This document shows, piece after piece, positions 26,770 to 35,942 of a stretch of 64,000 nt of DNA. The notes under the pieces are model-generated. The model was not told the origin of the DNA and made no database searches. It saw only the letters and a list, made by a program, of their open reading frames with translations. The stretch is from Melioribacteraceae bacterium 4301-Me. Its GTDB lineage: Bacteria; Bacteroidota; Ignavibacteria; Ignavibacteriales; Melioribacteraceae. Location of the stretch: NCBI GenBank assembly GCA_041538185.1, contig JBGORM010000001.1, forward strand, positions 682,001 to 746,000. The letters are read 5' to 3'. The position numbers were made by a program, and so were the translations under genes. The number at the start of each line of letters is the position of its first letter. Position 1 is the first letter of the stretch.

Positions 26770-27411
26770 CTAAAATTTCTTTAACAATTTTTGTTCAACG
26801 GCAGAAATTTTATCTAATCTTCTTTGGTGTCTTTCACCTAAAAAATCTGTTGTAAGCCAGATGTTCAAAATTGATTTTGCCTCATCATTGCTTAGTGTTT
26901 TCGCTCCTAATACAAGTATATTTGCATTGTTGTGTTCGCGAGAACTTTTAGCAGAAAAATCATTATAGCATGTAGCAGCTCTAATACCGGGTAATTTATT
27001 TGCAGCAATTGCCGATGGAATACCAGTAGCATCTATTAAAATTCCAAAATCGACTTCGTTTAACAAGACTTTCTTAGCAACTGCAAAAGCATAATCTGGG
27101 TAATCAACCGATTCTTCTGAAAATGTACCAATATCAATTACGTTAAAGGATTTTCTTTTGAGCTCATCCACCAAAACAGCTTTTAATTTAACACCTGTAT
27201 GGTCTGAGCCAATAACACATTTTTTGGGGAGGATTGATGCCTGTGAATTTTTTAATATCTCTTCACTGCTTCGTTTTATAATTTTTAAATTCGAGTGACG
27301 AATGCGGTCATAAGCTAATGGAGTAATAATAACATTTTCATCAATCTCTATTTCGGTTGCACCAAGTCTAATTAACTTAAGAACGTCAAATTCAGTAATT
27401 AGCTTTTTCAT
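26770..27411 (-). CDS. RpiB/LacAB-family sugar-phosphate isomerase with N-terminal extension
   Basis: The C-terminal 145 residues belong to the ribose-5-phosphate isomerase B family: VIGSDHTGVKLKAVLVDEL, DYPDYAFAVAKKV and SREHNNANILVLGAKTL are all in place. The catalytic-loop motif, normally with a cysteine (ICGTGIG), reads LIDATGIPSAIAANK, so the usual proton-transfer cysteine is replaced. An extra 65-residue N-terminal region (ITEFDVLKLIRLGATEIEID then VIITPLAYDRIRHSNLKI) precedes it. This resembles the short N-terminal module of some microcompartment-linked enzymes, a resemblance I infer from memory. Substrate is uncertain. It lies two bases after manC. Confidence 0.85.
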   Translation of the reverse strand: MKKLITEFDVLKLIRLGATEIEIDENVIITPLAYDRIRHSNLKIIKRSSEEILKNSQASILPKKCVIGSDHTGVKLKAVLVDELKRKSFNVIDIGTFSEESVDYPDYAFAVAKKVLLNEVDFGILIDATGIPSAIAANKLPGIRAATCYNDFSAKSSREHNNANILVLGAKTLSNDEAKSILNIWLTTDFLGERHQRRLDKISAVEQKLLKKF

Positions 27412-27412
27412 T

Positions 27413-28480
27413 TTACAGAAGCTCTGTTCGTTTGTTCATTTTAAGATAATCTACTACTTCTCTCACCTCTTGTGCATTATTTCGGTGACAAATTAGCAAA
27501 GCATCTGTTGTATCAATTACAATAAGATTTTCTACACCAATTACAGCAGTAAATTTTCGAGGTGAAAAGATGTAACTGCCATAAGTTCTGGCTGTATAAA
27601 CATCACCAACTATCACATTCCCATCTTCGTTTTTCTCTGAAATTTCATAAACAGCCTCCCAACTTCCTACATCATTCCAATAAAAATCTCCTTTTACAAC
27701 TGCAACATTATCAGATTTTTCTAATATCCCATAATCAATTGAAATATTTTTTAACTGGCCATAAACTTGGGTTAAGACCTTTTCAAACTCGTGAGTGCCA
27801 ATATAGTTTTTAACCATTTGCAAGCCATCGTAGAGGTCCGGCATATAAGTTTTAATTTCGTTTAAAATCACATCAACACGCCAGACAAACATACCGGAGT
27901 TCCAAAGGAAATCCCCAGATTCAATAAATCTTCTTGCGGTTGCAAAATTAGGTTTTTCAGCAAAAGTAAGAACTTTGTGAATGTTTTGACTTAATTGTTT
28001 ATCATCGAATTGAATATAACCGTAGCCAGTTTCTGGACGGGTGGGCTTTATTCCTATTGTAATTAATTTTTTCGTTGAGTAAGCAAAGTCCACAGCCAAC
28101 TTAATTGTGCTCTGAAACAAGTCAACATCTTTTATTATGTGATCAGCTGGTAAAACTACCATTAGTGCATCATTAGAATAACTTTCCAACAAAATTGCTG
28201 CCAGTCCAATACATGCAGCTGTATTTTTCCCAAATGGTTCATCAATAATATTTTTGGGGTTAATTTGAGGTAACTGCTCCTTAATTTTAAGCTTCTGAAT
28301 CTTGTTAGTAATAATAAAAATTTTCTCTTCATCAATTAATCCCTTTAACCTGTAGACAGTATCTTGAATCATTGTATTTGAACCTATTATGCGAATCAGC
28401 TGTTTTGGTTTTTTCTCTTTACTTCGAGGCCAAAATCTGGTGCCAGCGCCTCCGGCCATTATAACAGCATAAATTTCCAT
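27413..28480 (-). CDS. manC: Mannose-1-phosphate guanylyltransferase
   Basis: This enzyme makes GDP-mannose for cell-surface glycans. The nucleotidyl-transferase loop YAVIMAGGAGTRFWPRSKEK and the metal/sugar motif VLPADHII are present, as are FAEKPNFATARRFIESGDFLWNSGMFVW and the WNDVGSWEAVYE motif typical of ManC. At 355 residues it lacks the phosphomannose-isomerase domain that longer ManC/AlgA enzymes carry. It has a strong ribosome-binding site (AAGGAGGG). Alternative: GDP-heptose or another NDP-sugar pyrophosphorylase, less likely given the motifs. Confidence 0.9.
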   Translation of the reverse strand: MEIYAVIMAGGAGTRFWPRSKEKKPKQLIRIIGSNTMIQDTVYRLKGLIDEEKIFIITNKIQKLKIKEQLPQINPKNIIDEPFGKNTAACIGLAAILLESYSNDALMVVLPADHIIKDVDLFQSTIKLAVDFAYSTKKLITIGIKPTRPETGYGYIQFDDKQLSQNIHKVLTFAEKPNFATARRFIESGDFLWNSGMFVWRVDVILNEIKTYMPDLYDGLQMVKNYIGTHEFEKVLTQVYGQLKNISIDYGILEKSDNVAVVKGDFYWNDVGSWEAVYEISEKNEDGNVIVGDVYTARTYGSYIFSPRKFTAVIGVENLIVIDTTDALLICHRNNAQEVREVVDYLKMNKRTELL

Positions 28481-28494
28481 TTCCCTCCTTATTG

Positions 28495-29382
28495 TTAAAT
28501 TACTTTTTTATTAGAAAATATAATCTTACCAAAATTCTCAGCCATATTTAAATAATTAGTTATGTCTACTTCCTTGCCGCGCACTACTGCAACTATTACA
28601 ATTAAGCACGCTCTTAAAGATTCAATAACATTTCGACTTGGCGAGATTTTTTTCTCCTTTATCATTTCCAAACCACGTTTAAAAATCTTATGCATATTCG
28701 ATATAATTTCAAAGCCAATCTTTTGAGATATCTGTGCATTCTCTTCCATTAATTTAATTAAACTATTCATTTCATGCTCAGTATAATTATATTTAGCTAC
28801 TCTTTCTAAAAACGAATCTAATGTTTTAATTGGTTTCAGTATTGCTTCTTCATAGTTTTCAAAATTAAAACCAAGCTCTTTATTTAACTCTTCAAAAATA
28901 AGTTCTTCTTTAATTTCATCAGCACGTGACCTTTTAGGTAGATTTATCTCAGAAAGTTTTTGCTCTAACTTACTAAATTCCTTTGTTGGCTTTGTCTCAC
29001 GCTTAGTCAAGTCAACCTGTATTGTTTTTTCGTTGATTGATTCTATTATTTTCTTCATTCTCTCTGGATTAACAATGTCAAGTAGATAACTAATTTCTCT
29101 AACTAAATTTGAGCTGTGCTCTTTAAATTTATCAGAAATTTTTAGGAAATCGATTTTACCATTATCTATTGAACTAATAATCTCACTAATCTTAATGCCT
29201 AACTTTGATAGCTCGGTTATTTTTTTAAAGCGCTGTATTTCTGTATATATATCATCACATTTTAGCAAGTGCTCTTTCAATAAGGCAATTACTTCAATTT
29301 TTTCTGAGCTAAGTCTAAGTTGATTAGCAGAGGTTACAATACATTGAATAACATACTGTTTTGTAAAATCAATCATTTGCAT
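28495..29382 (-). CDS. Unknown, mostly helical cytoplasmic protein
   Basis: Protein of about 295 residues with no signal peptide or membrane segment. Predicted to be nearly all helical, with heptad-like stretches in the N-terminal half and a lysine/glutamate-rich linker around 130-160. I do not recognise the family. Start chosen at the ATG at 29382 because the first codon of the longest frame is TTG. It is transcribed away from the VWA/MoxR genes, with 480 bases between, and lies 14 bases ahead of manC, so it may be the first gene of that run. Confidence 0.6.
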   Translation of the reverse strand: MQMIDFTKQYVIQCIVTSANQLRLSSEKIEVIALLKEHLLKCDDIYTEIQRFKKITELSKLGIKISEIISSIDNGKIDFLKISDKFKEHSSNLVREISYLLDIVNPERMKKIIESINEKTIQVDLTKRETKPTKEFSKLEQKLSEINLPKRSRADEIKEELIFEELNKELGFNFENYEEAILKPIKTLDSFLERVAKYNYTEHEMNSLIKLMEENAQISQKIGFEIISNMHKIFKRGLEMIKEKKISPSRNVIESLRACLIVIVAVVRGKEVDITNYLNMAENFGKIIFSNKKVI

Positions 29383-29865
29383 CAAACGATTTTAAGTATC
29401 TTATTATAGTTTTGCAAAAAAATTTCATTAAATACAGCGTATTAGTTCATGGGCAAAAGATAATTAATACCTTCGGTTCAGCATGTTTCATTTCTCTTTC
29501 ATCGAAAATGATTCCAAATTATTTTTATCTTAGCTTAATTACATATTGCAATAAATTTTACACATATTGATTTTGTAAAATTAATTACGAAACTTTGCAA
29601 CAAATATATTAAAAATATGGCAGCGTACTCCGATAATATAAATTTCTCAAAGAAATCTAATGAATTTTGATGATTTATTTTAACCGATGTTTTTATAAAA
29701 ACGTTTGGGAAACTACAATTTTACAGTCATAGCGAGACCCAGTAAAAAATAAACTTGCAAAGACCAATTTAGAAATTTTTGGGAAATCTCTATAAGCTGT
29801 AAGTGGGTCAAAAACACAAAAGCCATATTGCAAACAACCAATTAATATTTAATTAAGAAAGTATA
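29383..29865. other. Divergent intergenic region without genes
   Basis: About 480 bases between divergent genes, very AT-rich, with no ORF or RNA gene I can recognise. It must hold the promoters of the unknown gene on the minus strand and the VWA gene on the plus strand. I see no clear palindromic operator or hairpin. Confidence 0.5.
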
Positions 29866-30966
29866 ATGATTGGATATAGATTTACAGATTTTATACCTAA
29901 CTCACCGTTGGGCAATATTTTCCAACAATTGTTAAATATATTTTTGCAGTTACTTAATATCACAGCTGGCGATGTTTCTGAAGCACTTAACTTGCTAAAT
30001 GAATTAGATAGGAAATACAATCTTACTACAAATGATTATGGAATAGGCGATTTTATTGAAGAGTTGAAAGAAAAAGGCTATATCGAAGAAGGGCAACAAA
30101 ACGAGCATGTTTACTATATCACTACAAAAACAGAAAGAGAAATAAGAAGAAAGGCACTTGAAGAAATATTTAGCAAGCTGAAAAGAGGTGGCAAAGGCAA
30201 TCACCCAACGCCATTCTCAGGACTTGGTGATGAAAAAACTTCAGACAGAAGAAATTATCAATTTGGTGATAGGCTTGACCAACTTGATGCCACTGCGTCA
30301 ATTAAAAATGCACAGATTAATCATGGCATTAACAATTTTGAATTAACCGAAGATGACCTTGAAATTGAAGAACTTGAATACAAAACTGCCGCTTCAACAG
30401 TACTGATGATTGATGTATCCCACTCTATGATACTTTATGGCGAGGATAGAATCACTCCTGCTAAAAAAGTAGCTATGGCTTTAGCAGAATTAATTACTAC
30501 CAAATTTCCAAAAGATACTTTAGATATTATTGCCTTCGGTAATGATGCCTGGCCAATTGAAATAAAAGATATTCCATATTTACAAGTAGGTCCTTACCAT
30601 ACTAATACAGTCGGTGGAATTGAACTTGCAATGGATTTATTACGCAGAAAGAAAAATCGCAATAAACAAATTTTTATTATTACTGACGGTAAACCTACCT
30701 GCTTAAAAATTGGTATGAAATATTATAAAAATAGCTTTGGTCTTGATAGAAAAATTATCAATAAAACATTAGATAAGGCCGCACAATGTAGGAAGTTAGG
30801 AATTACAATTACAACTTTTATGATTGCCCGTGACCCATATTTGCAGCGGTTCGTTCATGAATTTACTAAAGTTAACCAAGGCAGAGCCTACTATAGCAGC
30901 CTTACTAACTTAGGTGAATATATATTTGAAGATTTTGTGCGTAATAGAAGAAAGAACTTTAAATAA
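29866..30966 (+). CDS. VWA-domain protein, partner of MoxR-type ATPase
   Basis: Protein of 366 residues. The N-terminal half (about 1-130) is helical, including a winged-helix-like stretch with EELKEKGYIEEG. The C-terminal half is a von Willebrand A domain. The metal-ion-dependent adhesion site is visible as MIDVSHSMILYG (DxSxS) near residue 182, with the conserved threonine-type TVGGIELAM and a third acidic IITDGKP. In MoxR-VWA pairs the VWA protein acts as an adaptor or substrate-binding partner for the AAA+ ATPase, as BchD does for BchI. The following ATPase begins 10 bases after its stop, supporting a complex. No client is evident. Confidence 0.88.
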   Translation: MIGYRFTDFIPNSPLGNIFQQLLNIFLQLLNITAGDVSEALNLLNELDRKYNLTTNDYGIGDFIEELKEKGYIEEGQQNEHVYYITTKTEREIRRKALEEIFSKLKRGGKGNHPTPFSGLGDEKTSDRRNYQFGDRLDQLDATASIKNAQINHGINNFELTEDDLEIEELEYKTAASTVLMIDVSHSMILYGEDRITPAKKVAMALAELITTKFPKDTLDIIAFGNDAWPIEIKDIPYLQVGPYHTNTVGGIELAMDLLRRKKNRNKQIFIITDGKPTCLKIGMKYYKNSFGLDRKIINKTLDKAAQCRKLGITITTFMIARDPYLQRFVHEFTKVNQGRAYYSSLTNLGEYIFEDFVRNRRKNFK

Positions 30967-30976
30967 GAGGAAAACA

Positions 30977-32485
30977 ATGATTAAAAATTTTGAGAATATA
31001 AAAACTTTAGGACAACTAAAAAATTCTGGTTATCAACCTATTTCCGTTAAAGACGAAATGCGGTTAAATTTAATACAGTTCTTAAAAGAAAGAAAAAATC
31101 CTTTTTATGGAATAATTGGCTACGATGAAACCGTTATACCAGATATTCAAACTGCAATTTTGTCAAAGCACAATATTATATTATTAGGTTTAAGGGGACA
31201 AGCAAAAACAAAAATAGCACGTTTAATGGTCAATTTACTCGACGAATATATCCCGGCAATTGAAGGTTCTGAACTAAATGATGACCCACTTCATCCACTC
31301 TCACGTTATGGCAAAGAAAAAGTGGAACAAATGCAAGATGATACACCAATAACATGGATTCATAGAAATGATAGATATACAGAAAAGTTAGCCACACCTG
31401 ATGTTACAATCGCTGACCTTATAGGTGATGTTGATCCTATTAAAGCTGCATCTCTTAAATTACCCTACTCGGACGAAAGAGTTATTCATTATGGCTTAAT
31501 CCCCCGTTCACACAGAGGAATTTTCGTTATAAATGAATTACCAGATTTACAGGCAAGAATTCAAGTTGCATTGTTTAATCTACTTCAAGAAAGAGACGTT
31601 CAAATTAGGGGATTTAAAGTAAGGCTGCCGCTCGATGTTCAATTTGTTTTTACTGCCAATCCTGAAGATTACACAAACAGAGGAGCAATAGTAACACCAT
31701 TAAAAGATAGAATAGATTCGCAAATCCTTACTCATTATCCAAAGTCTATTCAAATATCCAAAAAAATTACAGAACAAGAATCTAAACTAACTGAATCGCA
31801 GAAAAACACAATTAAAGTCCCTGAGTTAATCAAAAATATAATTGAACAAATAGCTTTTGAAGCTCGCGAAAGTGAATATGTTGATTCCAAAAGTGGCGTA
31901 TCTGCGCGTCTTACAATATCAGCTTATGAAAATGTTGTAAGCGCAGCTGAAAGGAGATTATTTATTAACAACGAAAAAAATACTACGGTAAGAATATCAG
32001 ATTTAAACGGAATTATCCCTTCAATAACAGGTAAAATTGAGCTGGTCTACGAAGGTGAGCAAGAAGGACCTGTTAAAGTTGCTCATATCCTCATAAGTAA
32101 AGCTATTAAGAAACAATTTGTGAACTATTTCCCAAATCCAGATAACATAAAAAAATTAAATCAACCCAATCCTTACCAAGAAATAACAAATTGGTTTAGC
32201 AAAGGAAATCAAATTGACATTTTAAATGATTTGCCCAATAGTGAATACCAAAAAATAATTAGTTCAATACCAGGCTTAAAAAATTTAGTAAACAAATTTT
32301 ATAAAGATGAAGATGATGAGATAAAATATTTATTAATGGAATTTGCATTACATGGACTCGCGGAATATTCACTTTTAAGCAAGCATTCATTAGAATACGG
32401 TCTTCAGTTCAAAGATATGTTAAGCAGCATGTTCACACTATCTGAAGAAGAAGATAGCGATGATGAAGAAAATTATCTTAGATAA
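30977..32485 (+). CDS. MoxR/magnesium-chelatase-like AAA+ ATPase
   Basis: AAA+ ATPase of 502 residues. Walker A reads LLGLRGQAKTKIARLM near residue 70, and the Walker B-like segment is GIFVINELPDL. The inserted hairpin and sensor regions (FVFTANPEDYTNRGAIVTPL with sensor 1 asparagine; KDRIDSQIL) are as in the magnesium chelatase I / MoxR group. I chose the ATG at 30977 with a GAGG site upstream; the longer frame from 30914 would overlap the VWA gene. It is expected to remodel a client with its VWA partner. The C-terminus is acidic (SEEEDSDDEENY). Confidence 0.9.
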   Translation: MIKNFENIKTLGQLKNSGYQPISVKDEMRLNLIQFLKERKNPFYGIIGYDETVIPDIQTAILSKHNIILLGLRGQAKTKIARLMVNLLDEYIPAIEGSELNDDPLHPLSRYGKEKVEQMQDDTPITWIHRNDRYTEKLATPDVTIADLIGDVDPIKAASLKLPYSDERVIHYGLIPRSHRGIFVINELPDLQARIQVALFNLLQERDVQIRGFKVRLPLDVQFVFTANPEDYTNRGAIVTPLKDRIDSQILTHYPKSIQISKKITEQESKLTESQKNTIKVPELIKNIIEQIAFEARESEYVDSKSGVSARLTISAYENVVSAAERRLFINNEKNTTVRISDLNGIIPSITGKIELVYEGEQEGPVKVAHILISKAIKKQFVNYFPNPDNIKKLNQPNPYQEITNWFSKGNQIDILNDLPNSEYQKIISSIPGLKNLVNKFYKDEDDEIKYLLMEFALHGLAEYSLLSKHSLEYGLQFKDMLSSMFTLSEEEDSDDEENYLR

Positions 32486-32527
32486 GTAAAAAATGTTTAT
32501 CTTGCAGCAAAAAATTTTGAGGAATAT

Positions 32528-32848
32528 ATGCTGATTACTACAACCAATAACATCGAGGGTAAAAAAATTGTAAAATATTTAGGATTGGTATCCGGTGAGG
32601 CAATTTTAGGAGCTAATATTTTCAAGGATATATTTGCAAGCATACGTGATATAGTTGGCGGAAGGTCTTCTGCTTATGAAAAAGAACTTAGAACTGCAAA
32701 AGAGATTGCATTGGCTGAAATGGCTGAGCAGGCAAAAAATTTAGGCGGTAATGCTGTAATTGCAGTTGACCTTGATTATGAAACTATAGGGCAAGGCGGC
32801 AGTATGTTGATGGTATCAGCAAGTGGGACTGCAGTTGTAGTTGAGTAA
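32528..32848 (+). CDS. YbjQ/UPF0145-family protein
   Basis: Protein of 106 residues of the YbjQ family: [20 protein letters not shown] at the N-terminus, the [13 protein letters not shown] [37 protein letters not shown] and the C-terminal [14 protein letters not shown] strand. The family forms oligomeric rings with a proposed but unproven metal-binding role. Ribosome-binding site GAGGA lies a few bases upstream. It follows the MoxR gene by about 40 bases and may be cotranscribed. Confidence 0.9.
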   Translation: MLITTTNNIEGKKIVKYLGLVSGEAILGANIFKDIFASIRDIVGGRSSAYEKELRTAKEIALAEMAEQAKNLGGNAVIAVDLDYETIGQGGSMLMVSASGTAVVVE

Positions 32849-32967
32849 TTTCCTTTTTATAAATCTTGAAAAACTTACAACAAGGAATAAACTTTTAATA
32901 AGAAATTCTTATCTAACTTTTCAACCATGACTCAAGTTAATTATAACCCAGCTGCTGCGCTCTCACC

Positions 32968-34173
32968 TTAATTTCTAGACTGTTGAATTTTTTTAGCTGT
33001 TTCCTCAACTTTTTGCCAGACACGCAGCAAATTACCGGACATAATTTTTTGAATATCCTTTTCACTATAACCGCGTTTTAGCAATTCATAAATCAAATTT
33101 GGATACTGAGAAACATCTTTAAGACCAACTGGTAAAGTGTCACCAAGTCCATCAAAATCAGAGCCAATACCTACATAGTCGATGCCTACTAATTTTACAA
33201 CATGGTCTATATGGTCCGCAACATCTTTTACATCAGCAAACCCCATGGGATTTTCTTTCCAGAATTTTTCTTTATAACTTTCAGCTTCCTTACTATCTTC
33301 ATTTAATTTATGTTCATTAAGGTATTCCTTAATTTGTTTCTTGCCAGCTTCTTCTTTCTTTAAAATCTCATCTTTCAAAAAATCTGAACCAAAGTTTATT
33401 TGTATTACTCCCCCATTTTTTGCCAGAGCCTTAATCATGTCATCACTCATATTTCTTTCCCAGCCTGGTGTGAAATATCTACAAGAAGAATGAGAAGCAA
33501 TAACCGGTGCTTGTGTTACTCTTAATACTTGGTAAAATGCGCTATCAGATATATGAGAAACATCAACCATAATTCCAAGTCTGTTCATCTCTTTAACTAC
33601 TAAAACACCAAATGGACTAAGTCCATTCCATTTTTTATTTGGGTCATAAGATGAATCACAAATATGATTTGATTTTGAATGAGCTAAAGTAATATACCTT
33701 ATACCTTTAGAATAAAAGTACTCTAGATTTTTCAAGTCGCCTTCAATTGGCGAGCCATTTTCCATGCCCATAGGCAAAGAAATTTTGCCCTGATTAAAAT
33801 TTTTAATAATATCTTTATAGGAGAACGCAAAAGCAAATTTATCCGTATTATCTTGAACAACATTATAAACAAGCGAAATTAATTTATCAGCATATTTTTT
33901 TGCTCCGTTATTTTCATAGTTTGCAGGTGTATAAATTGACATAAATGGAGCGTCCAAGCCCCCTTCTTTAGCTTTAACATAGTCGAAATTTCTATCATCA
34001 TTTTTTTTGGTAATATCAGTCCATTTTTCGTAAAGCAGCAATGGAGCATCGATATGTGTATCAATCAAAATATACTTATGAGCTATTTTATTTGCTCTTT
34101 CTTTTAATTTATCACCACTTTGATTTATGTAGTAACTGAGAAAGAAGGCAAGTAATAAAGCTATTTTTTCCAT
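32968..34173 (-). CDS. Membrane dipeptidase (peptidase M19 family)
   Basis: Zinc dipeptidase of the renal-dipeptidase family, 401 residues, with a signal peptide (about 1-18). Metal ligands: DTHIDAPLL near residue 38 supplies the HxD pair, and ENGSPIEGDL supplies the glutamate. Further histidines lie in GIMVDVSHIS and VIASHSSCR, and YVGIGSDFDG is the C-terminal aspartate motif. Hydrolyses dipeptides in the periplasm. It lies next to a peptide-transporter-like MFS gene on the same strand, suggesting a dipeptide-use pair, by inference from position. An insertion rich in charged residues (about 260-310) is unusual but not disruptive. Confidence 0.9.
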   Translation of the reverse strand: MEKIALLLAFFLSYYINQSGDKLKERANKIAHKYILIDTHIDAPLLLYEKWTDITKKNDDRNFDYVKAKEGGLDAPFMSIYTPANYENNGAKKYADKLISLVYNVVQDNTDKFAFAFSYKDIIKNFNQGKISLPMGMENGSPIEGDLKNLEYFYSKGIRYITLAHSKSNHICDSSYDPNKKWNGLSPFGVLVVKEMNRLGIMVDVSHISDSAFYQVLRVTQAPVIASHSSCRYFTPGWERNMSDDMIKALAKNGGVIQINFGSDFLKDEILKKEEAGKKQIKEYLNEHKLNEDSKEAESYKEKFWKENPMGFADVKDVADHIDHVVKLVGIDYVGIGSDFDGLGDTLPVGLKDVSQYPNLIYELLKRGYSEKDIQKIMSGNLLRVWQKVEETAKKIQQSRN

Positions 34174-34258
34174 AATACCACCTAATTAATATATTAAGAT
34201 TATGTTATAACTAATTATTTTTCATTAAGATAACTAAATTTATCTTAGAAAAAAGATA

Positions 34259-35857
34259 CTATTCATTTCTTGTTTTAAACCCTTTTATCATCCAATTTTT
34301 TGCTAGTAAAAGAGCTACAGGGCTTACTATAGCTATTATGCCATAAATGAGCCAAAGCATTTGTGTATTCTGTGGTAAACCACTTTCAGGTCTTGGGATA
34401 TACTTTTCGACAAAATACCCCGAATAAAGACCAGTTATTACTTTTGTTAAAAACCATGGTAATTGTCCAATTCCCATATATGCTCCCGTTTTACCTTCGG
34501 GAGCTATTTCGGCAATCCATTGCAAAAATCTCGGTTGCCACATTGCTTCGCCTATTGCAGCAATCAATACATACGATAAAAATAAATAAATGTTAGGTCC
34601 AATTGCTAATAAAAAAGTCGGCAGTGCCATAACGAAAGTTCCAAGAACCATCATTCTATAAACATTGGCCTTAGATGTTAAACCAGCCACTAATGGAGCT
34701 AAAACAAAAATTAAAACGGGATTAATATTAGAAAAAAACTCGAAATATTTGCTTACTGCAGTACCTACAAAGGCTCTATCAGTATAATATGGAATTGTTA
34801 ACCAATTATGAGCAAAAAGTGTCTGAACAGGAATTAAAATAAATATAAAAAAAACAAACCTTTTATCTCTAAAAGGATGTTCAGGCCGTTGTCTAAGAAA
34901 CTCCCACACTGAAATTATAAAACTAACACAGGCAAGTAACAAAAATATAGTGGGAATTATTTCACTTTCCGTGTTAATTATTTTGTTTAATGTTAATATA
35001 TATATTATGAAAAATAAAACAGTAGCGAATGAATAAATAAATAATGCTGTATTGTTGATATTTCTTTTAGCTTCGTTTTTGGTTCCTTTATTGCTTTTAG
35101 AGTCGGAAGCTTCGACTGACATTTGGTAAGCATCTTTATCTGACTTTTTTGTGATTAAAATTACAGTAAACAATAATGAAATTAATGTTAAGACCACATA
35201 AACCCAAAGGACAGCTGCCAGGCCATTTGGAGGAAAATTTTTTTCGTTATGATGCCTTACAAGTGGAGAAACAAAACCAGAAAAGAAAGCACCCAAGTTC
35301 ATCAATCCATATATAGCACCGTACGCCATAGGAGCAGTTTTAGGTGTAGTGTATCTTTTAACTCCAGCATAAGCTGCCGGCTGATATAATCCATAACCTA
35401 CGACCATAAAAAACAGTCCTATTATTAGGACAAAAAACATTGGACTAAGGAAACCGCTTGAAAAATGTAAAGTATCTGAACCTGCGAGGAATATCCTGCC
35501 TATTAACATAACAGCAAAAGCTAAGATTAATGAGCGCCGAACTCCTATTTTATCAGAATAACCACCTAAAATAACCATAGCAAGTGTGATACCCCCAGTA
35601 ACAAAACTATAGACCCAACCTGCCTGAATATCAGTAAGCTTAACGTTTTCTGAACAAAACTTACCTAAAACTGTAAGAATACCGAAGTAAACTAATCCCT
35701 CAATTACATAAGGCAAGTTTATACCCCATAAAGCCTTAGGAGCTTTCACAAATGCTAAAAAAGTTTCTTCTAATTCTTTAAAAGACTCTTTTACTATTTG
35801 ACTTATACTCTTCTTTTCACTTTCGTTGTTAAATTTTTCAGCAGCTGAAGAATCCAT
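34259..35857 (-). CDS. MFS transporter (oligopeptide-symporter-like)
   Basis: Integral membrane protein of 532 residues with about 12-14 predicted transmembrane helices. The first intracellular loop carries the MFS motif GGYSDKIGVRRSLI, and AYGAIYGLMNLGAFFSGFVSP resembles the proton-dependent oligopeptide transporter (POT) group. A hydrophilic central loop (about 240-265) splits the two six-helix halves. Substrate not resolved; the adjacent M19 dipeptidase hints at peptides. Confidence 0.82.
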   Translation of the reverse strand: MDSSAAEKFNNESEKKSISQIVKESFKELEETFLAFVKAPKALWGINLPYVIEGLVYFGILTVLGKFCSENVKLTDIQAGWVYSFVTGGITLAMVILGGYSDKIGVRRSLILAFAVMLIGRIFLAGSDTLHFSSGFLSPMFFVLIIGLFFMVVGYGLYQPAAYAGVKRYTTPKTAPMAYGAIYGLMNLGAFFSGFVSPLVRHHNEKNFPPNGLAAVLWVYVVLTLISLLFTVILITKKSDKDAYQMSVEASDSKSNKGTKNEAKRNINNTALFIYSFATVLFFIIYILTLNKIINTESEIIPTIFLLLACVSFIISVWEFLRQRPEHPFRDKRFVFFIFILIPVQTLFAHNWLTIPYYTDRAFVGTAVSKYFEFFSNINPVLIFVLAPLVAGLTSKANVYRMMVLGTFVMALPTFLLAIGPNIYLFLSYVLIAAIGEAMWQPRFLQWIAEIAPEGKTGAYMGIGQLPWFLTKVITGLYSGYFVEKYIPRPESGLPQNTQMLWLIYGIIAIVSPVALLLAKNWMIKGFKTRNE

Positions 35858-35942
35858 ATTTTTTCCCTTTTATTTTATGATAATGTAAAAGTATTTAACA
35901 ATTTCATCTGAAAAGCAGCAACAAACAACATAAAAAATAATG

